Source of the DNA: HGM12587 sp964561705
GTDB taxonomy: Bacteria > Bacillota > Clostridia > Lachnospirales > Lachnospiraceae
Direction: 5' to 3'
Assembly: GCA_964561705.1 (NCBI GenBank)
Contig: CAZLQJ010000002.1
Coordinates: 11,176 to 75,175, forward strand
DNA: 64,000 nucleotides
The notes beneath the pieces were generated by a model that did not search any database, was not told the DNA's origin, and saw only the letters and a program-made list of their open reading frames with translations. How positions within the stretch are numbered: position 1 is the first letter of the stretch; each line of letters begins with the position of its first letter. Made by a program: the position numbers and the translations under genes. Of the stretch, positions 25,382 to 34,630 are shown one piece after another.

Positions 25382-26541
25382 AAATAAAAAGAATTGATAG
25401 AAAAGTGTTGCTGTGCATTTTAGAGATTCTAACATTAACAGCAGTTGCCTGTATGGCATTATCCGAATTTGGTGCGTATTATCTGATCGTCACAACTTTT
25501 GGAAGACACAGCAGAATATTTCGGAAGATTGCCTTTGGCTTGTTTGTGACAAAGATCTTGCTGACCAGATACGAAAAAAAGGAATTTGGAATGGTACTGG
25601 GTTTAAGTGCCATAGGATACTTGAATTATCATATCAGCGGAAATGGTGAGATCATTCTGAGTATTGCAATGCTCTTAAGTTTGAAAAATGTAAGTTTGAA
25701 AAAGGTGTTTGCCACCTGTTTTTTCTGTATTCTCAGTATGGTGCTGCTCATGGGCGGTCTTTCCATTGCTGGGGTCAAAGGTCAGGTTGCAATTACGAAA
25801 AGTTTCCGAAATGAAGGAATTGAAACAAGATATTGTTTCGGTTACCATCATCCAAATCAGTGGGCCCATGCAATGTATCTGCTGATGCTGACGGGAGTTC
25901 TCACATTTTGGAAGAAAATCAACTGGAAATCCCTGATTGGAATGTTTGTACTTAATCTTCTGATTTATCGTTTTTCAATTTCCAGGACTGGTTTTTTGTG
26001 TGGTCTGGTCATGATCTGTATGATTATATTTTATAAATATGGAGGAAAGATTGCAGCCTGGAAACCGCTGAATTATCTGATCAGTTTGGGAAGCGCATCC
26101 ATATGGATGATTGCCCTGTTTTTGATTAGCGAAAATTCCTTTGCCGGGATATTGAGAGAAAAACTGTATTGGTATTTTACAGGAAGACTTAGCATGGCAA
26201 GAGAGTTCCTTTTGCAATATCCGATTCGTTTATGGGGGAGTCAGATTCCGGATACCTTATCAAATGGAATGGTACTGGATTTTGGTTATGCCCGGTTCCT
26301 CCTGGAAAATGGAACACTTATTTATTTTTTGATGTTTTTCGCCATGATCTTTTTGGGAATTTCTGTGGTAAAGAAGGAACAATATCCGTTTCTGATCGCA
26401 ATCGTCTGCACTTCGTTATACGGAATGTATGAAAATGTGGCGATGAAAATGGTTCCGGCGAATGTAGTTATGATCCTTTTTGCACTTCTGATCTACCCGG
26501 AAAAGAAGGAGAACAGGGGAAAAATGATAAAACAATTGTAA
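25375..26541 (+). CDS. Wzy-like O-antigen/capsule polymerase (first of two)
   Basis: A 388-residue protein with about eleven membrane helices and no other domain. Polymerases diverge greatly, but the layout fits: a long outer loop with Arg residues (FRNEGIETRYCFGYHHPNQWAH in parts, about 143-164), then YRFSISRTGF and TGRLS, the spaced Arg/Ser blocks seen in O-antigen polymerases. It would join lipid-linked repeat units outside the membrane. It ends the operon that began at fkp; its last codons hold the -35 of a new promoter. An O-antigen ligase-like role is the alternative. Confidence 0.7.
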   Translation: MLEIKRIDRKVLLCILEILTLTAVACMALSEFGAYYLIVTTFGRHSRIFRKIAFGLFVTKILLTRYEKKEFGMVLGLSAIGYLNYHISGNGEIILSIAMLLSLKNVSLKKVFATCFFCILSMVLLMGGLSIAGVKGQVAITKSFRNEGIETRYCFGYHHPNQWAHAMYLLMLTGVLTFWKKINWKSLIGMFVLNLLIYRFSISRTGFLCGLVMICMIIFYKYGGKIAAWKPLNYLISLGSASIWMIALFLISENSFAGILREKLYWYFTGRLSMAREFLLQYPIRLWGSQIPDTLSNGMVLDFGYARFLLENGTLIYFLMFFAMIFLGISVVKKEQYPFLIAIVCTSLYGMYENVAMKMVPANVVMILFALLIYPEKKENRGKMIKQL

Positions 26542-26564
26542 CATTGCAAAAAATATATTATAAT
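26536..26564 (+). promoter_or_regulatory. Promoter upstream of the rhamnosyltransferase gene
   Basis: TTGTAA (26536-26541), a 17-base spacer and a perfect TATAAT (26559-26564). Start of transcription would be near 26571, about 40 bases before the ATG at 26613. The -35 overlaps the last codons of the polymerase gene. It starts the AT-richer unit that ends with the terminator at 38712. Confidence 0.7.
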
Positions 26565-26612
26565 AAAGAGATTGCAAAAATAGAATGGTCTGATTTTAGT
26601 AGGAGAAACATT

Positions 26613-27770
26613 ATGCAGCATATATTTATCGTGGGGTCGAAAGGCATCCCGGGAGCATATGGTGGATACGAAACTTTTGTTGATAAATTAACAGAGTATC
26701 ATCAGAATTGTAAAGATATAAAGTATCATGTGGCTTGTAAAGGCAAAAAGAAGGAAGAATTTGAATATCATAATGCCCGTTGTTTCAAGGTGAAGGTTCC
26801 GGATATCGGTGCTGCACAGGCAATTTATTATGATGTGGCTGCATTATGGGAGTGCTGCAGGTATATTAAAAAAAATAGTATTCAAGAACCAATCATATAT
26901 ATTCTTGCATGTCGTGTTGGACCATTTGCCGGATATTTTCAAAATAAGATTCATCGTCTTGGCGGAAAGCTTTACATTAATCCGGATGGACATGAGTGGA
27001 TGCGTGCAAAATGGTCGAAACCAGTTAGAAAATATTGGAAAATATCTGAGCAATTGATGGTAAAACATGCAGATCTGATCATTTGTGACAGTGTCAATAT
27101 TGAAAAATATATTCAGGAAACATACAAAGATTATGCTCCGCAGACGACATTTATTGCCTATGGAGCAGAAACCAGAAAAAGTTCTTTGGCAGACGATGAT
27201 AAGAAATTGTGTTCGTGGTATGAAGAAAAAAAATTATCACCGCAATCTTATTATCTGATTGTTGGGCGTTTTGTGCCTGAGAATAACTTTGAGACCATGA
27301 TACGGGAGTTTATGAAATCCAATACGAAAAAAGATTTAGCGATCATTACCACGGCAAATGAAGAATTTCTGGAAAAGCTTGAAGAAAAACTTCAATTTAG
27401 AAAGGATTCCAGAATTAAATTTGTTGGAACCGTTTATGACCAGGAACTTCTGATGAAGATTAGAGAAAATGCTTATGGATATTTTCACGGCCATGAAGTG
27501 GGAGGAACCAATCCAAGCCTTTTGGAGGCACTTGGAAGTACGAAGCTAAATCTTTTACTGGATGTTGGATTTAATAAAGAAGTTGCGGAAGATGCGGCAC
27601 TTTATTGGAATAAGGAAGATAGAAATCTTTCTTCATTGATTGAAAGAGCTGATGCGCTGGATGAACAAGAAATCGATCGTCTGGGTGTTCAAGCAAAAGA
27701 ACGGATCAAGAACGCATACAGTTGGGAATATATAACAGATCGATATAAACAGGTATTTGGGAAGAAATAA
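26613..27770 (+). CDS. DUF1972/GT4 rhamnosyltransferase (RgpA/Cps2T-like)
   Basis: A 385-residue GT-B enzyme. The N-terminus GSKGIPGAYGGYETFV (7-22) is the DUF1972 signature of beta-1,4-rhamnosyltransferases that act second in streptococcal capsule and rhamnan synthesis. The GT4 half has a GRFVPENN strand and HGHEVGGTNPSLLEALG as the donor block, where EVGGTNPSLLE carries the two acids. It uses dTDP-L-rhamnose, for which the window holds all four enzymes. I chose the ATG at 26613, with AGGAG 7 bp upstream; the longer frame starts at a TTG inside the promoter. It is the first gene of its transcript. Confidence 0.88.
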   Translation: MQHIFIVGSKGIPGAYGGYETFVDKLTEYHQNCKDIKYHVACKGKKKEEFEYHNARCFKVKVPDIGAAQAIYYDVAALWECCRYIKKNSIQEPIIYILACRVGPFAGYFQNKIHRLGGKLYINPDGHEWMRAKWSKPVRKYWKISEQLMVKHADLIICDSVNIEKYIQETYKDYAPQTTFIAYGAETRKSSLADDDKKLCSWYEEKKLSPQSYYLIVGRFVPENNFETMIREFMKSNTKKDLAIITTANEEFLEKLEEKLQFRKDSRIKFVGTVYDQELLMKIRENAYGYFHGHEVGGTNPSLLEALGSTKLNLLLDVGFNKEVAEDAALYWNKEDRNLSSLIERADALDEQEIDRLGVQAKERIKNAYSWEYITDRYKQVFGKK

Positions 27771-27771
27771 G

Positions 27772-29223
27772 ATGAATAGAAAAATCGAAATAGGTGTACT
27801 GGGTGCCGGTACATGGGGAATGGCGCTGGCAAGGATGCTGGCAAAAAATAAAAATCAGGTGACTGTCTGGTCTGCAATTGAAAAAGAAATTGATGATCTG
27901 AAGACCACAGGAATCCATCCAAATCTGAAAAATATGGATATTCCAAAGGAGATCGTTTTTACCAAAGATCTTCAGGAAGCCTGCAAGGAAAAGGAAATAC
28001 TCCTTCTCGCAGTTCCGTCTGTATTTGTTAGAAGTACAGCAGAAAGGATCCGTCCGTATCTGGAACAGGATCAGATCATTGTAGATGTTGCAAAAGGGAT
28101 TGAAGCGGAAACACTTTATACAATGACCGAGGTGATCAGGGATGCATTTGGTGAAACCGGGAAAGAGAAAAATGTGAAATTGGTAGCTCTTTCCGGTCCG
28201 ACACATGCGGAAGAGGTTGCAATGGATCTTCCAACCACGATTGTATCTGCCTGTGATGAACTGGAAATTGCTCAAAAAGTGCAGGATGTTTTTATGAGTA
28301 CCTGCATGAGAGTTTATACCAATACAGATGTTAAGGGTGTCGAATTATGCGGCGCATTAAAAAATGTGATTGCACTTGCATCCGGAATTTCAGCAGGTCT
28401 GGGATATGGAGATAATACCAAGGCTGCCTTGATTACGAGGGGAATGGCTGAAATTACAAGGCTTGGAACAGCTATGGGATGTATGGAACAGACATTCAGC
28501 GGTTTGGCTGGAATTGGTGATCTGATCGTGACAGCAACCAGTATGCACAGCCGTAATAATAAAGCAGGATATCTAATTGGAAGCGGAGCTACTGCAGAGG
28601 AAGCAATCAAAAAAGTTGGTATGGTCGTAGAAGGGATCAATGCATTGCCGGCGGCCATGAAGCTGGGGAAAAGATATGGCGTGGAAATGCCGATCATTGA
28701 GGCAGTAAATTCTGTAGTTAAGGAAGGCGCTGATCCAAAAACAGCTGTGATGGAATTAATGGTAAGAGGCAAGAAAACAGAACTTCCGGAAGGAATGACT
28801 GATATTGATCAGGAAAGAGGTACAACGATGAAGAGAGTGATCACATATGGAACGTTTGATCTTTTGCACTATGGACATATTAATCTTTTGCGCAGGGCAA
28901 AGGCATTGGGAGATTATCTGGTCGTTGTATTATCTTCTGATGAATTTAACTGGAATGAAAAACAGAAAAAATGTTATTTTACTTACGAACAGAGAAAAGC
29001 TTTATTGGAATCCATTCGTTATGTGGATCTTGTAATCCCGGAAACCTGTTGGGAACAGAAAAAGACAGATGTTCATGAGTATCATATAGATACTTTTGTG
29101 ATGGGTGACGATTGGAAAGGGAAATTTGATTACCTGAAAGAGGAAGGTGTTGAGGTGGTATATCTGCCGAGAACTCCGGAAATCAGTACAACACAGATAA
29201 AAAATGATCTAAATTGTAAATAA
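27772..29223 (+). CDS. gpsA-tagD: Fusion: glycerol-3-phosphate dehydrogenase plus glycerol-3-phosphate cytidylyltransferase
   Basis: A 483-residue fusion of two normally separate enzymes. Residues 1-340 are a full NAD(P)-dependent GpsA: GAGTWG (11-16), SGPTHAEE (141-148), catalytic lysine in GALKNV (K197) and NTKAALITRG (215-224). Residues 353-483 are a full TagD: YGTFDLLHYGH (359-369, with HxGH), and RTPEISTTQI (467-476) where TagD usually has RTxGISTT. The protein would turn dihydroxyacetone phosphate into glycerol-3-phosphate and then CDP-glycerol. A ribosome site (28811-28820) stands before Met353, so free TagD may be made too. It lies 1 bp after the rhamnosyltransferase and before licD. 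Confidence 0.93.
   Translation: MNRKIEIGVLGAGTWGMALARMLAKNKNQVTVWSAIEKEIDDLKTTGIHPNLKNMDIPKEIVFTKDLQEACKEKEILLLAVPSVFVRSTAERIRPYLEQDQIIVDVAKGIEAETLYTMTEVIRDAFGETGKEKNVKLVALSGPTHAEEVAMDLPTTIVSACDELEIAQKVQDVFMSTCMRVYTNTDVKGVELCGALKNVIALASGISAGLGYGDNTKAALITRGMAEITRLGTAMGCMEQTFSGLAGIGDLIVTATSMHSRNNKAGYLIGSGATAEEAIKKVGMVVEGINALPAAMKLGKRYGVEMPIIEAVNSVVKEGADPKTAVMELMVRGKKTELPEGMTDIDQERGTTMKRVITYGTFDLLHYGHINLLRRAKALGDYLVVVLSSDEFNWNEKQKKCYFTYEQRKALLESIRYVDLVIPETCWEQKKTDVHEYHIDTFVMGDDWKGKFDYLKEEGVEVVYLPRTPEISTTQIKNDLNCK
28811..28830 (+). promoter_or_regulatory. Internal ribosome site and ATG before the TagD domain
   Basis: AGGAAAGAGG (28811-28820) stands 7 bases before an in-frame ATG (28828-28830, Met353 of the fusion). 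It falls at the linker between GpsA and TagD. It could let a separate cytidylyltransferase be made, or be the trace of once separate genes joined by loss of a stop codon. Confidence 0.5.
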
Positions 29224-29249
29224 GTTGAAGTGATAGAGGAAAAATAAAC

Positions 29250-30086
29250 ATGAATAATATTGATATTTTACATAAAGTAGATATGGATATTGTGAAAGAA
29301 GTGGTTGGATTATGCGATCGTCATGGTTTGACCTATTATATGTTAGGCGGTACCATGCTTGGCGCAGTGCGTCATCAGGGATTTATTCCATGGGACGATG
29401 ATATTGATCTGGGAATGCCTAGAGATGATTACGAAAAGTTTTTGGAAATTGCCCCAAAGGAGCTGCCGAAGATCCTAAAAGTGGTGAATTATCGGAATAC
29501 ACCGGAATATCAGTATTATATTACCAGAGTGTTGGATACAGATACGAAGGTGATTGAGGAACGCATTGGGAATGAAAACAAATATACCAATGCATCCATT
29601 GATATTTTCCCAATTGATGGAACACCAAATAACAGTATTTTGAGAAAAATTTATTTCTTCAGGGTTCTGTCCCATCGTGCGTTGATGTCACTTTGCTATA
29701 AGGATTCTATTGACAGAAAGAGAAAAAGAGGAACGGTGGAAAAAATCTTTTTATGGATCATGGAACATTTGCCGGTGGAGAAATTTACGACACCTTATAA
29801 GGAAAAATGTAAGATTGACCGCCTGTTAAGGAGCCAGGATGTAAAGACATCCCAATATATTGGAAATATTATGGGAGCATATCGTACCAGAGAAATCGTT
29901 CCGGCAGAATTTTATGGACAGGGGAAATACTATCCGTTTGAGGACATGCAGCTTCGCGGTTTGGAAAAGTATGAAGAGTATTTGACTTATACCTATGGCG
30001 ATTATATGCAGCTGCCTCCGGAAGATAAAAGAAAAACACATTTTAAAATTCTGGAAATTCATGGAGAAAAAGTAGCAGAAGAATAA
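29250..30086 (+). CDS. LicD-family phosphotransferase
   Basis: A 278-residue LicD protein: MLGGTMLGAVRHQGFIPWDD (31-50) with the metal-binding DDDID (49-53), followed by MPRDDYEKF. LicD enzymes are nucleotidyltransferase-fold proteins that move phosphocholine, phosphoglycerol or a similar phospho-alcohol from a CDP donor onto a sugar. The gene upstream makes CDP-glycerol, so glycerol phosphate is the first candidate; the product of the LicC-like enzyme at 20258 is the second. It has 26 bp between it and the fusion gene, with GAGG about 11 bp before the ATG. No signal or membrane segment is seen. Confidence 0.9.
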   Translation: MNNIDILHKVDMDIVKEVVGLCDRHGLTYYMLGGTMLGAVRHQGFIPWDDDIDLGMPRDDYEKFLEIAPKELPKILKVVNYRNTPEYQYYITRVLDTDTKVIEERIGNENKYTNASIDIFPIDGTPNNSILRKIYFFRVLSHRALMSLCYKDSIDRKRKRGTVEKIFLWIMEHLPVEKFTTPYKEKCKIDRLLRSQDVKTSQYIGNIMGAYRTREIVPAEFYGQGKYYPFEDMQLRGLEKYEEYLTYTYGDYMQLPPEDKRKTHFKILEIHGEKVAEE

Positions 30087-30127
30087 TTCCGGGCAGAAAA
30101 TAATTCATAGATAGGTTGAAGTATCAG

Positions 30128-31078
30128 ATGAAAAAGTTTATTCAGTTATTTCATAAAGTAGGCGGAAAGAACCTTTTGAAAACATATCTGAGAGGTCATG
30201 TACTGTTGTTTGCTATGGTAGAAACCCTTCTTTTAGGATTTTCAAAAAAGTCGTTAGAAATCGTTCGTTTGGCAGTAAACAACCGTGTGCTTGCAAAACT
30301 ACGTAAAAAATATAAAAATTTTATAAAAGATTATTTGCTTCAGGAACAGGAATCTCGGGAACGGGTACAATCTGAAAAAGTATGGGTGTGCTGGTTTCAG
30401 GGCATGGAGAATGCACCGGAATTGGTGAAAAAATGCTATAGATCCCTGCAAGAAAATTTAAAGGGAAAAGAAATTATTCTGCTGACAGAAGAAAGTTACA
30501 AAGACTATGTAGAGTTTCCAGAGCATATTCAGAATAAGATTGACAGAGGCATCATTACCAAAACGCATATGTCTGATCTGCTGCGCTTGGAACTTTTGTT
30601 ACACTATGGCGGGACATGGATGGATGCCACGGTATATTGTTCCGGAGATGATTATCCGGACTATATGTTAAATTCAGATTTGTTTGTGTTTCAGAATTTG
30701 AAACCGGGATTAGATGGGCATTGTACAAGTATATCAAGTTGGATGCTGACTGCTTGTACCAACCACCCGATTTTGCGTTTGACAAGAGAATTACTATATG
30801 ATTACTGGAAAAAATACGATTATATGGTCGATTATTTTCTGTTTCATGATTTCTTTCAGATGGCTCTTGAGGCCTATCCGGAGGAGTGGAAAAAGGTGAT
30901 ACCTTTTAGTAATGCAACTCCTCATATATTACTGTTGAGATTGTTTGAACGGTACGATGAGAAAACATGGAGTGCAGTAAAGAATATGACGTCATTTCAT
31001 AAATTAAGCTATAAGTTGGAACAGGAAAAGGAAACTTTGGAAAACACATATTACAAGAAGTTGGTCAAGGGAGAGTAG
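30128..31078 (+). CDS. GT32/capsular polysaccharide synthesis glycosyltransferase
   Basis: A 316-residue protein of the Caps_synth/GT32 type. The central block SDLLRLELLLHYGGTWMDAT (in two parts, near 150-170) contains the usual DxxR...GGxxxD site, with the Asp of WMDA in place of the DxD. KVWVCWFQGMENAPELV is the typical WxQG strand at the beginning of the catalytic domain. The first 70 residues are basic and amphipathic, perhaps for membrane contact. The start is uncertain: TTG 30116 or ATG 30128; neither has a strong ribosome site. The sugar moved is not known. Confidence 0.82.
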   Translation: MKKFIQLFHKVGGKNLLKTYLRGHVLLFAMVETLLLGFSKKSLEIVRLAVNNRVLAKLRKKYKNFIKDYLLQEQESRERVQSEKVWVCWFQGMENAPELVKKCYRSLQENLKGKEIILLTEESYKDYVEFPEHIQNKIDRGIITKTHMSDLLRLELLLHYGGTWMDATVYCSGDDYPDYMLNSDLFVFQNLKPGLDGHCTSISSWMLTACTNHPILRLTRELLYDYWKKYDYMVDYFLFHDFFQMALEAYPEEWKKVIPFSNATPHILLLRLFERYDEKTWSAVKNMTSFHKLSYKLEQEKETLENTYYKKLVKGE

Positions 31079-31080
31079 TT

Positions 31081-31992
31081 GTGGAAAAGATATTGGTATT
31101 GATGTCTACCTACAATGGGGAATGCTATTTGAAAGAACAGATTGATAGCATCCTTGCACAGGAAGGGTGTCAGGTTCAGCTTTTGATCCGTGATGATGGT
31201 TCCACAGATCATACAAAGGAAATCATTCGTGAGTATATTCAGAAAAATGCTCCGGTAGAGCTTCTGGAGGACAATGGAAAGAACCTTAGAGCACCAAAAA
31301 GTTTTTTGAGGCTTGTCAAGGAGGCACCAAATGATTATTCATATTATGCATTTGCGGATCAAGATGATGTTTGGGATCGAGACAAATTAATGCAGGGAAT
31401 TTGCGCGTTGGCAGATCATGATCAGCCGATGCTGTACTGTTCTAATGCAAGACTGGTTGATGAAAAATTACAATCATTAGGATTGAACGTATATAGAAGA
31501 ACAAAATATACGGATTATAAAAGTGTTATCCTAACAGGTAATTACATGGGTTGTACGATGGTTTTTAATCAAAAATTAAAAAAGATTTGTACAAACATGC
31601 CGGAACTGGAATTGTGTCACATGCATGATACTGTTTTGACGATGTTGTGTGTGCTGTATGGCGGATTGGTGATTTTTGATGAAACACCACATATGGATTA
31701 TCGTCAGACAGGAAATAATACGGTAGGCGTTGCACTGGGAATTAGAGCAAAGATCAAAGAAAAGCTGCAGATTTTTGATGAAAAGAAAATATGGCGTTCA
31801 AAACAATGTAAGGCTCTTGTGGATGTGGTAAGTGATGGAGATCCGAAGGTTCTTGATTTTTTGAGACTTATAGCAGATCTTCCTGAAAAAAGAAGCAGCA
31901 GAGTGAAAGTGATTTTTGATCGGGATGTGAAATATGAAAGTAAGATTAAGAATATCGAAGTAATGATAAAAGTATTGACAGGCAAGCTGTAG
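31081..31992 (+). CDS. Family 2 glycosyltransferase (rhamnosyl-like subgroup)
   Basis: A 303-residue GT2 enzyme with LMSTYNGE (7-14), RDDGSTDHT (38-46) and FADQDDVWDRDK (91-102). The FADQDDVW form of the metal site belongs to the subgroup that contains many streptococcal rhamnosyl- and glucosyltransferases. It starts at GTG 31081, with GGGAG 7-8 bases upstream in the end of the GT32 gene. The C-terminal 90 residues are basic. A 39-bp gap separates it from the next GT2 gene. Confidence 0.87.
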   Translation: MEKILVLMSTYNGECYLKEQIDSILAQEGCQVQLLIRDDGSTDHTKEIIREYIQKNAPVELLEDNGKNLRAPKSFLRLVKEAPNDYSYYAFADQDDVWDRDKLMQGICALADHDQPMLYCSNARLVDEKLQSLGLNVYRRTKYTDYKSVILTGNYMGCTMVFNQKLKKICTNMPELELCHMHDTVLTMLCVLYGGLVIFDETPHMDYRQTGNNTVGVALGIRAKIKEKLQIFDEKKIWRSKQCKALVDVVSDGDPKVLDFLRLIADLPEKRSSRVKVIFDRDVKYESKIKNIEVMIKVLTGKL

Positions 31993-32031
31993 CCTCGCAC
32001 GTTTGTGCTGTCATAGGGAGAAAAAAGAAAA

Positions 32032-32748
32032 ATGGAAAAAAAACTCGTTGATATTTCGGTTATAATTCCAACCTATAACTGCGCAGAAATGTTGGAAAAA
32101 AGTATGAAATCAGTCTTTCAACAGAAGAACAGCAGTTTTGAGTGTGTGGTTGTAGATGGAAAATCTACGGATTGTACTGTAAATGTGGCAGAGAGATTTA
32201 AAGAAAAATATGCAGAGCAGGTAATCGTTATATCTGAAAAGGATCAAGGGATCTATGATGCAATGAATAAAGGTGTGAAATGTGCCAGAGGACAATATGT
32301 TGTTTTTTTAGGAGCTGGGGACACCTTTTGTGATGAGCATGTCTTGGAACAGATTTCAGGACATAATGAAGATATTGTATATGGTTATGTGCAGGCTTTT
32401 GATGAAAGCAGTACTTATATTTTTAAGAGAAAGATGAACTTTTTGACGGCGTTTAAATATTCTCCAATTTGTCATCAGGCGATTTTTGCGAAAAGGGATT
32501 TGCTGGAGAAGTATCCTTTTGAACTGCGCTATAAATATGTTGCGGATCAGGCATGGATCCTTCGGATGTATTCGCTGCATAAAAAGTTTAAATATATTGA
32601 TCTGATGGTAGCTAATTATGGATTGGATGGATTTAGCTCTACGGAGGAAGGAAGAAAAAGCGCGGTAAATGAGATCCTGGATGCTAAGAGGCGCTATCTT
32701 CCGGTAAGAAGTTTTATGATAAAAATTGTAAAAAAAGTGATCCGATAA
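32032..32748 (+). CDS. Family 2 glycosyltransferase (WcaA/WcaE-like)
   Basis: A 238-residue GT2 protein with VIIPTYNCAE (9-18), VDGKSTDCT (41-49) and SEKDQGIYDAMNKG (66-79). The position of the DxD reads FLGAGDTFCDE. It is the same subgroup as the gene at 8867-9604, with the same SEKDxGIYDAxNKG block, but with low similarity elsewhere. It starts at ATG 32032 after AGGGAG. It is one of the AT-rich genes between 29 and 38 kb. Confidence 0.86.
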   Translation: MEKKLVDISVIIPTYNCAEMLEKSMKSVFQQKNSSFECVVVDGKSTDCTVNVAERFKEKYAEQVIVISEKDQGIYDAMNKGVKCARGQYVVFLGAGDTFCDEHVLEQISGHNEDIVYGYVQAFDESSTYIFKRKMNFLTAFKYSPICHQAIFAKRDLLEKYPFELRYKYVADQAWILRMYSLHKKFKYIDLMVANYGLDGFSSTEEGRKSAVNEILDAKRRYLPVRSFMIKIVKKVIR

Positions 32749-32771
32749 AAAATATAGAGAAGAATGGTAAA

Positions 32772-34004
32772 ATGACGAATAATAGAAAAACAATTTTTTT
32801 GCAGTATTTATTAATATGGTTTGCGTATATGGCACACGATTCGTTGCTGTTTCATAATAATAAGTCAATATTTACTTATTTGGGACTGGCAATTTGTATA
32901 CTGGTGATACTTTTTTATAAGCGTGCGAGAGATTTGGAATTATTTGGATATTTGTTATTCCTATTTTGTAATATCTTGTTTGTACGCTTTTTGAATCATG
33001 GTGGAATTGGCATTTCTATTTTTATGCATTGGGCATTAGAAATTCTTACAATCTATATGGCATATAAGTTGGATACAGAAAAGTTTTTTGAAAGATTTGT
33101 TTGGCTGATTTCATTTTATGCACTATTAAGTGTCTTATGTACGGTAGGATATGCAGTGTTTCCGGCTATATGGGATCGTTTTATGCCGGTAAATTATTTG
33201 GGCGGACAAAATGATACGGCAATGCCGTTTGAGGGTATTTTATTCCTTCATAACATTAGTACTTATGGCGATAAGCTGGGCAGAAATCTGGGGGTTTTCA
33301 CAGAACCTGGATTATATCAGATTTCATTAAATACAGCATTGTATATTGTACTTTTGTTGAGAGATAAGCTCTCGTATAGCAGCAGAAAAAAAGATTTGAT
33401 AGCGCTGATTTTGATGTTGGCAATTGTTCTGACAAAATCAACCACAGGATATTTGGGAATGGTAGCAATCATTTGTGTTGCAATACTGAATTCAAAAAAA
33501 TATTTCAAAATGAAAGTGTTGTATGTGGTTTGTATTGGAGTAGCTGTTGTTTTTATGGATTACTTTTTACAAGCGGATCAAAGTATTTTGTATAAAGTAG
33601 TACTTAGAAAATTATTTGATTCCTCTGGGCTGAATCTGGCAGCAGGTTCAGGAAAGTGGAGACTTTTGACAATACAATATGTAAGTGAAGTAATCAAACA
33701 GTACCCTTTAGGTGCCGGATATGATAATTATAATCAATACATCTTTAGTAAAGGTCAATATCTATATGAGTTGGTAGGTGTAGAAAGTATCAAAGCTATT
33801 GCGTATTGCGGTATTCCGCAGATGACGATCGCCTATGGATGGCTGATCAGAAAAACCTACAAAAACAGGAAGAACTGGATGACATTTTTATTGGTCCTTT
33901 TTTTATATATCAATACCACATTTGCACAGTCAGATATTTTTTATCCATCATTAATATTGTTGATGTTGACGAATCAAAAAACAAAAGAAAAGATAGAAAA
34001 GTAA
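32772..34004 (+). CDS. Wzy-like polymerase (second of two)
   Basis: A 410-residue protein with about eleven membrane helices. The blocks RNLGVFTEPGLYQ (near 174-186) and LTKSTTGYLG (about 220-229), with LGAGYDNY near 315, are typical of the O-antigen polymerase/ligase superfamily. The EPG...Q block is common in capsule polymerases. It is not visibly related to the other polymerase at 25375. It is very AT-rich. With two polymerases the locus can make either two repeat-unit polymers, or one of them is a leftover of an exchanged cassette. Confidence 0.78.
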   Translation: MTNNRKTIFLQYLLIWFAYMAHDSLLFHNNKSIFTYLGLAICILVILFYKRARDLELFGYLLFLFCNILFVRFLNHGGIGISIFMHWALEILTIYMAYKLDTEKFFERFVWLISFYALLSVLCTVGYAVFPAIWDRFMPVNYLGGQNDTAMPFEGILFLHNISTYGDKLGRNLGVFTEPGLYQISLNTALYIVLLLRDKLSYSSRKKDLIALILMLAIVLTKSTTGYLGMVAIICVAILNSKKYFKMKVLYVVCIGVAVVFMDYFLQADQSILYKVVLRKLFDSSGLNLAAGSGKWRLLTIQYVSEVIKQYPLGAGYDNYNQYIFSKGQYLYELVGVESIKAIAYCGIPQMTIAYGWLIRKTYKNRKNWMTFLLVLFLYINTTFAQSDIFYPSLILLMLTNQKTKEKIEK

Positions 34005-34037
34005 AAAACATACGGTAATCTGTGGAAAGGAGTCCTC

Positions 34038-34619
34038 TTGAGAATATTCAGCTTTATAAAAAGACGGGTTGACCGCTGTGTGAATACCTATTGTTTGAAA
34101 AAGATGAAGGTTTCCCATGGAACAAACCTTAAAATCAATGGAAGAGTAAAAATTTATGGAAAAAAGGAAACTCTCCTTTGGGGAAATGATCTTACCATAA
34201 ATTCAGGAAATGGTTTAATTCCGATAGGATTTGAAGGAAATTGCACTTTTTGGACTTTGGGAGAAGGAAAGATCAAAGTGGGGGATTCCTGTGGTTTTAC
34301 GAATACGGCAATATGTAGCATGGAAAGTGTAGAAATTGGAAATCATGTATTGTTGGGTGGCGGAGTAAAGATTTATGATACAGATTTTCATTCGTTAGAC
34401 TATAAGATTCGCAGAGATATTGTCCATGATCATGACAGAAAGAGTAAAAAAGTGATCATAGAGGATGATGTTTTTGTGGGGGCAGGATCTTTGATATTAA
34501 AAGGTTCTGTGATTGGAAAGAAGAGCATTATTGGTGCAGGATCAGTGGTCAGTGGAGAAATTCCTTCGGGACAGATCTGGGCAGGAAATCCTGCAAGATA
34601 TATAAAGGATGTAAAATAA
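34038..34619 (+). CDS. Hexapeptide-repeat acyltransferase (LbH fold)
   Basis: A 193-residue LbH acyltransferase: hexapeptide coils from about residue 75 (IKVGDSCGF..., VEIGNHVLLGGGVKIYD) with a long insert at DTDFHSLDYKIRRD (H near 117), and a closing VGAGSLILKGSVIGKKSIIG run. It ends GNPARYIKD, the classic tail of xenobiotic/serine acetyltransferase-like enzymes. The start is TTG 34038, with AAAGGAG 5 bases upstream. It could acetylate the amino sugar made by the cassette at 38863-40389 or an O-position; sequence does not settle this. Confidence 0.85.
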   Translation: MRIFSFIKRRVDRCVNTYCLKKMKVSHGTNLKINGRVKIYGKKETLLWGNDLTINSGNGLIPIGFEGNCTFWTLGEGKIKVGDSCGFTNTAICSMESVEIGNHVLLGGGVKIYDTDFHSLDYKIRRDIVHDHDRKSKKVIIEDDVFVGAGSLILKGSVIGKKSIIGAGSVVSGEIPSGQIWAGNPARYIKDVK

Positions 34620-34630
34620 GGGCAAAAAAT

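Noticed and set aside
27706..28275. Antisense frame of 189 codons opposite the GpsA domain
   Set aside because: The + strand GpsA motifs are complete; the antisense product is Cys/Phe/Ile-rich without any motif.
31975..31980. TTGACA at the end of a GT2 gene as promoter for 32032
   Set aside because: There is no -10-like sequence 16-18 bases downstream (CACGTT there).
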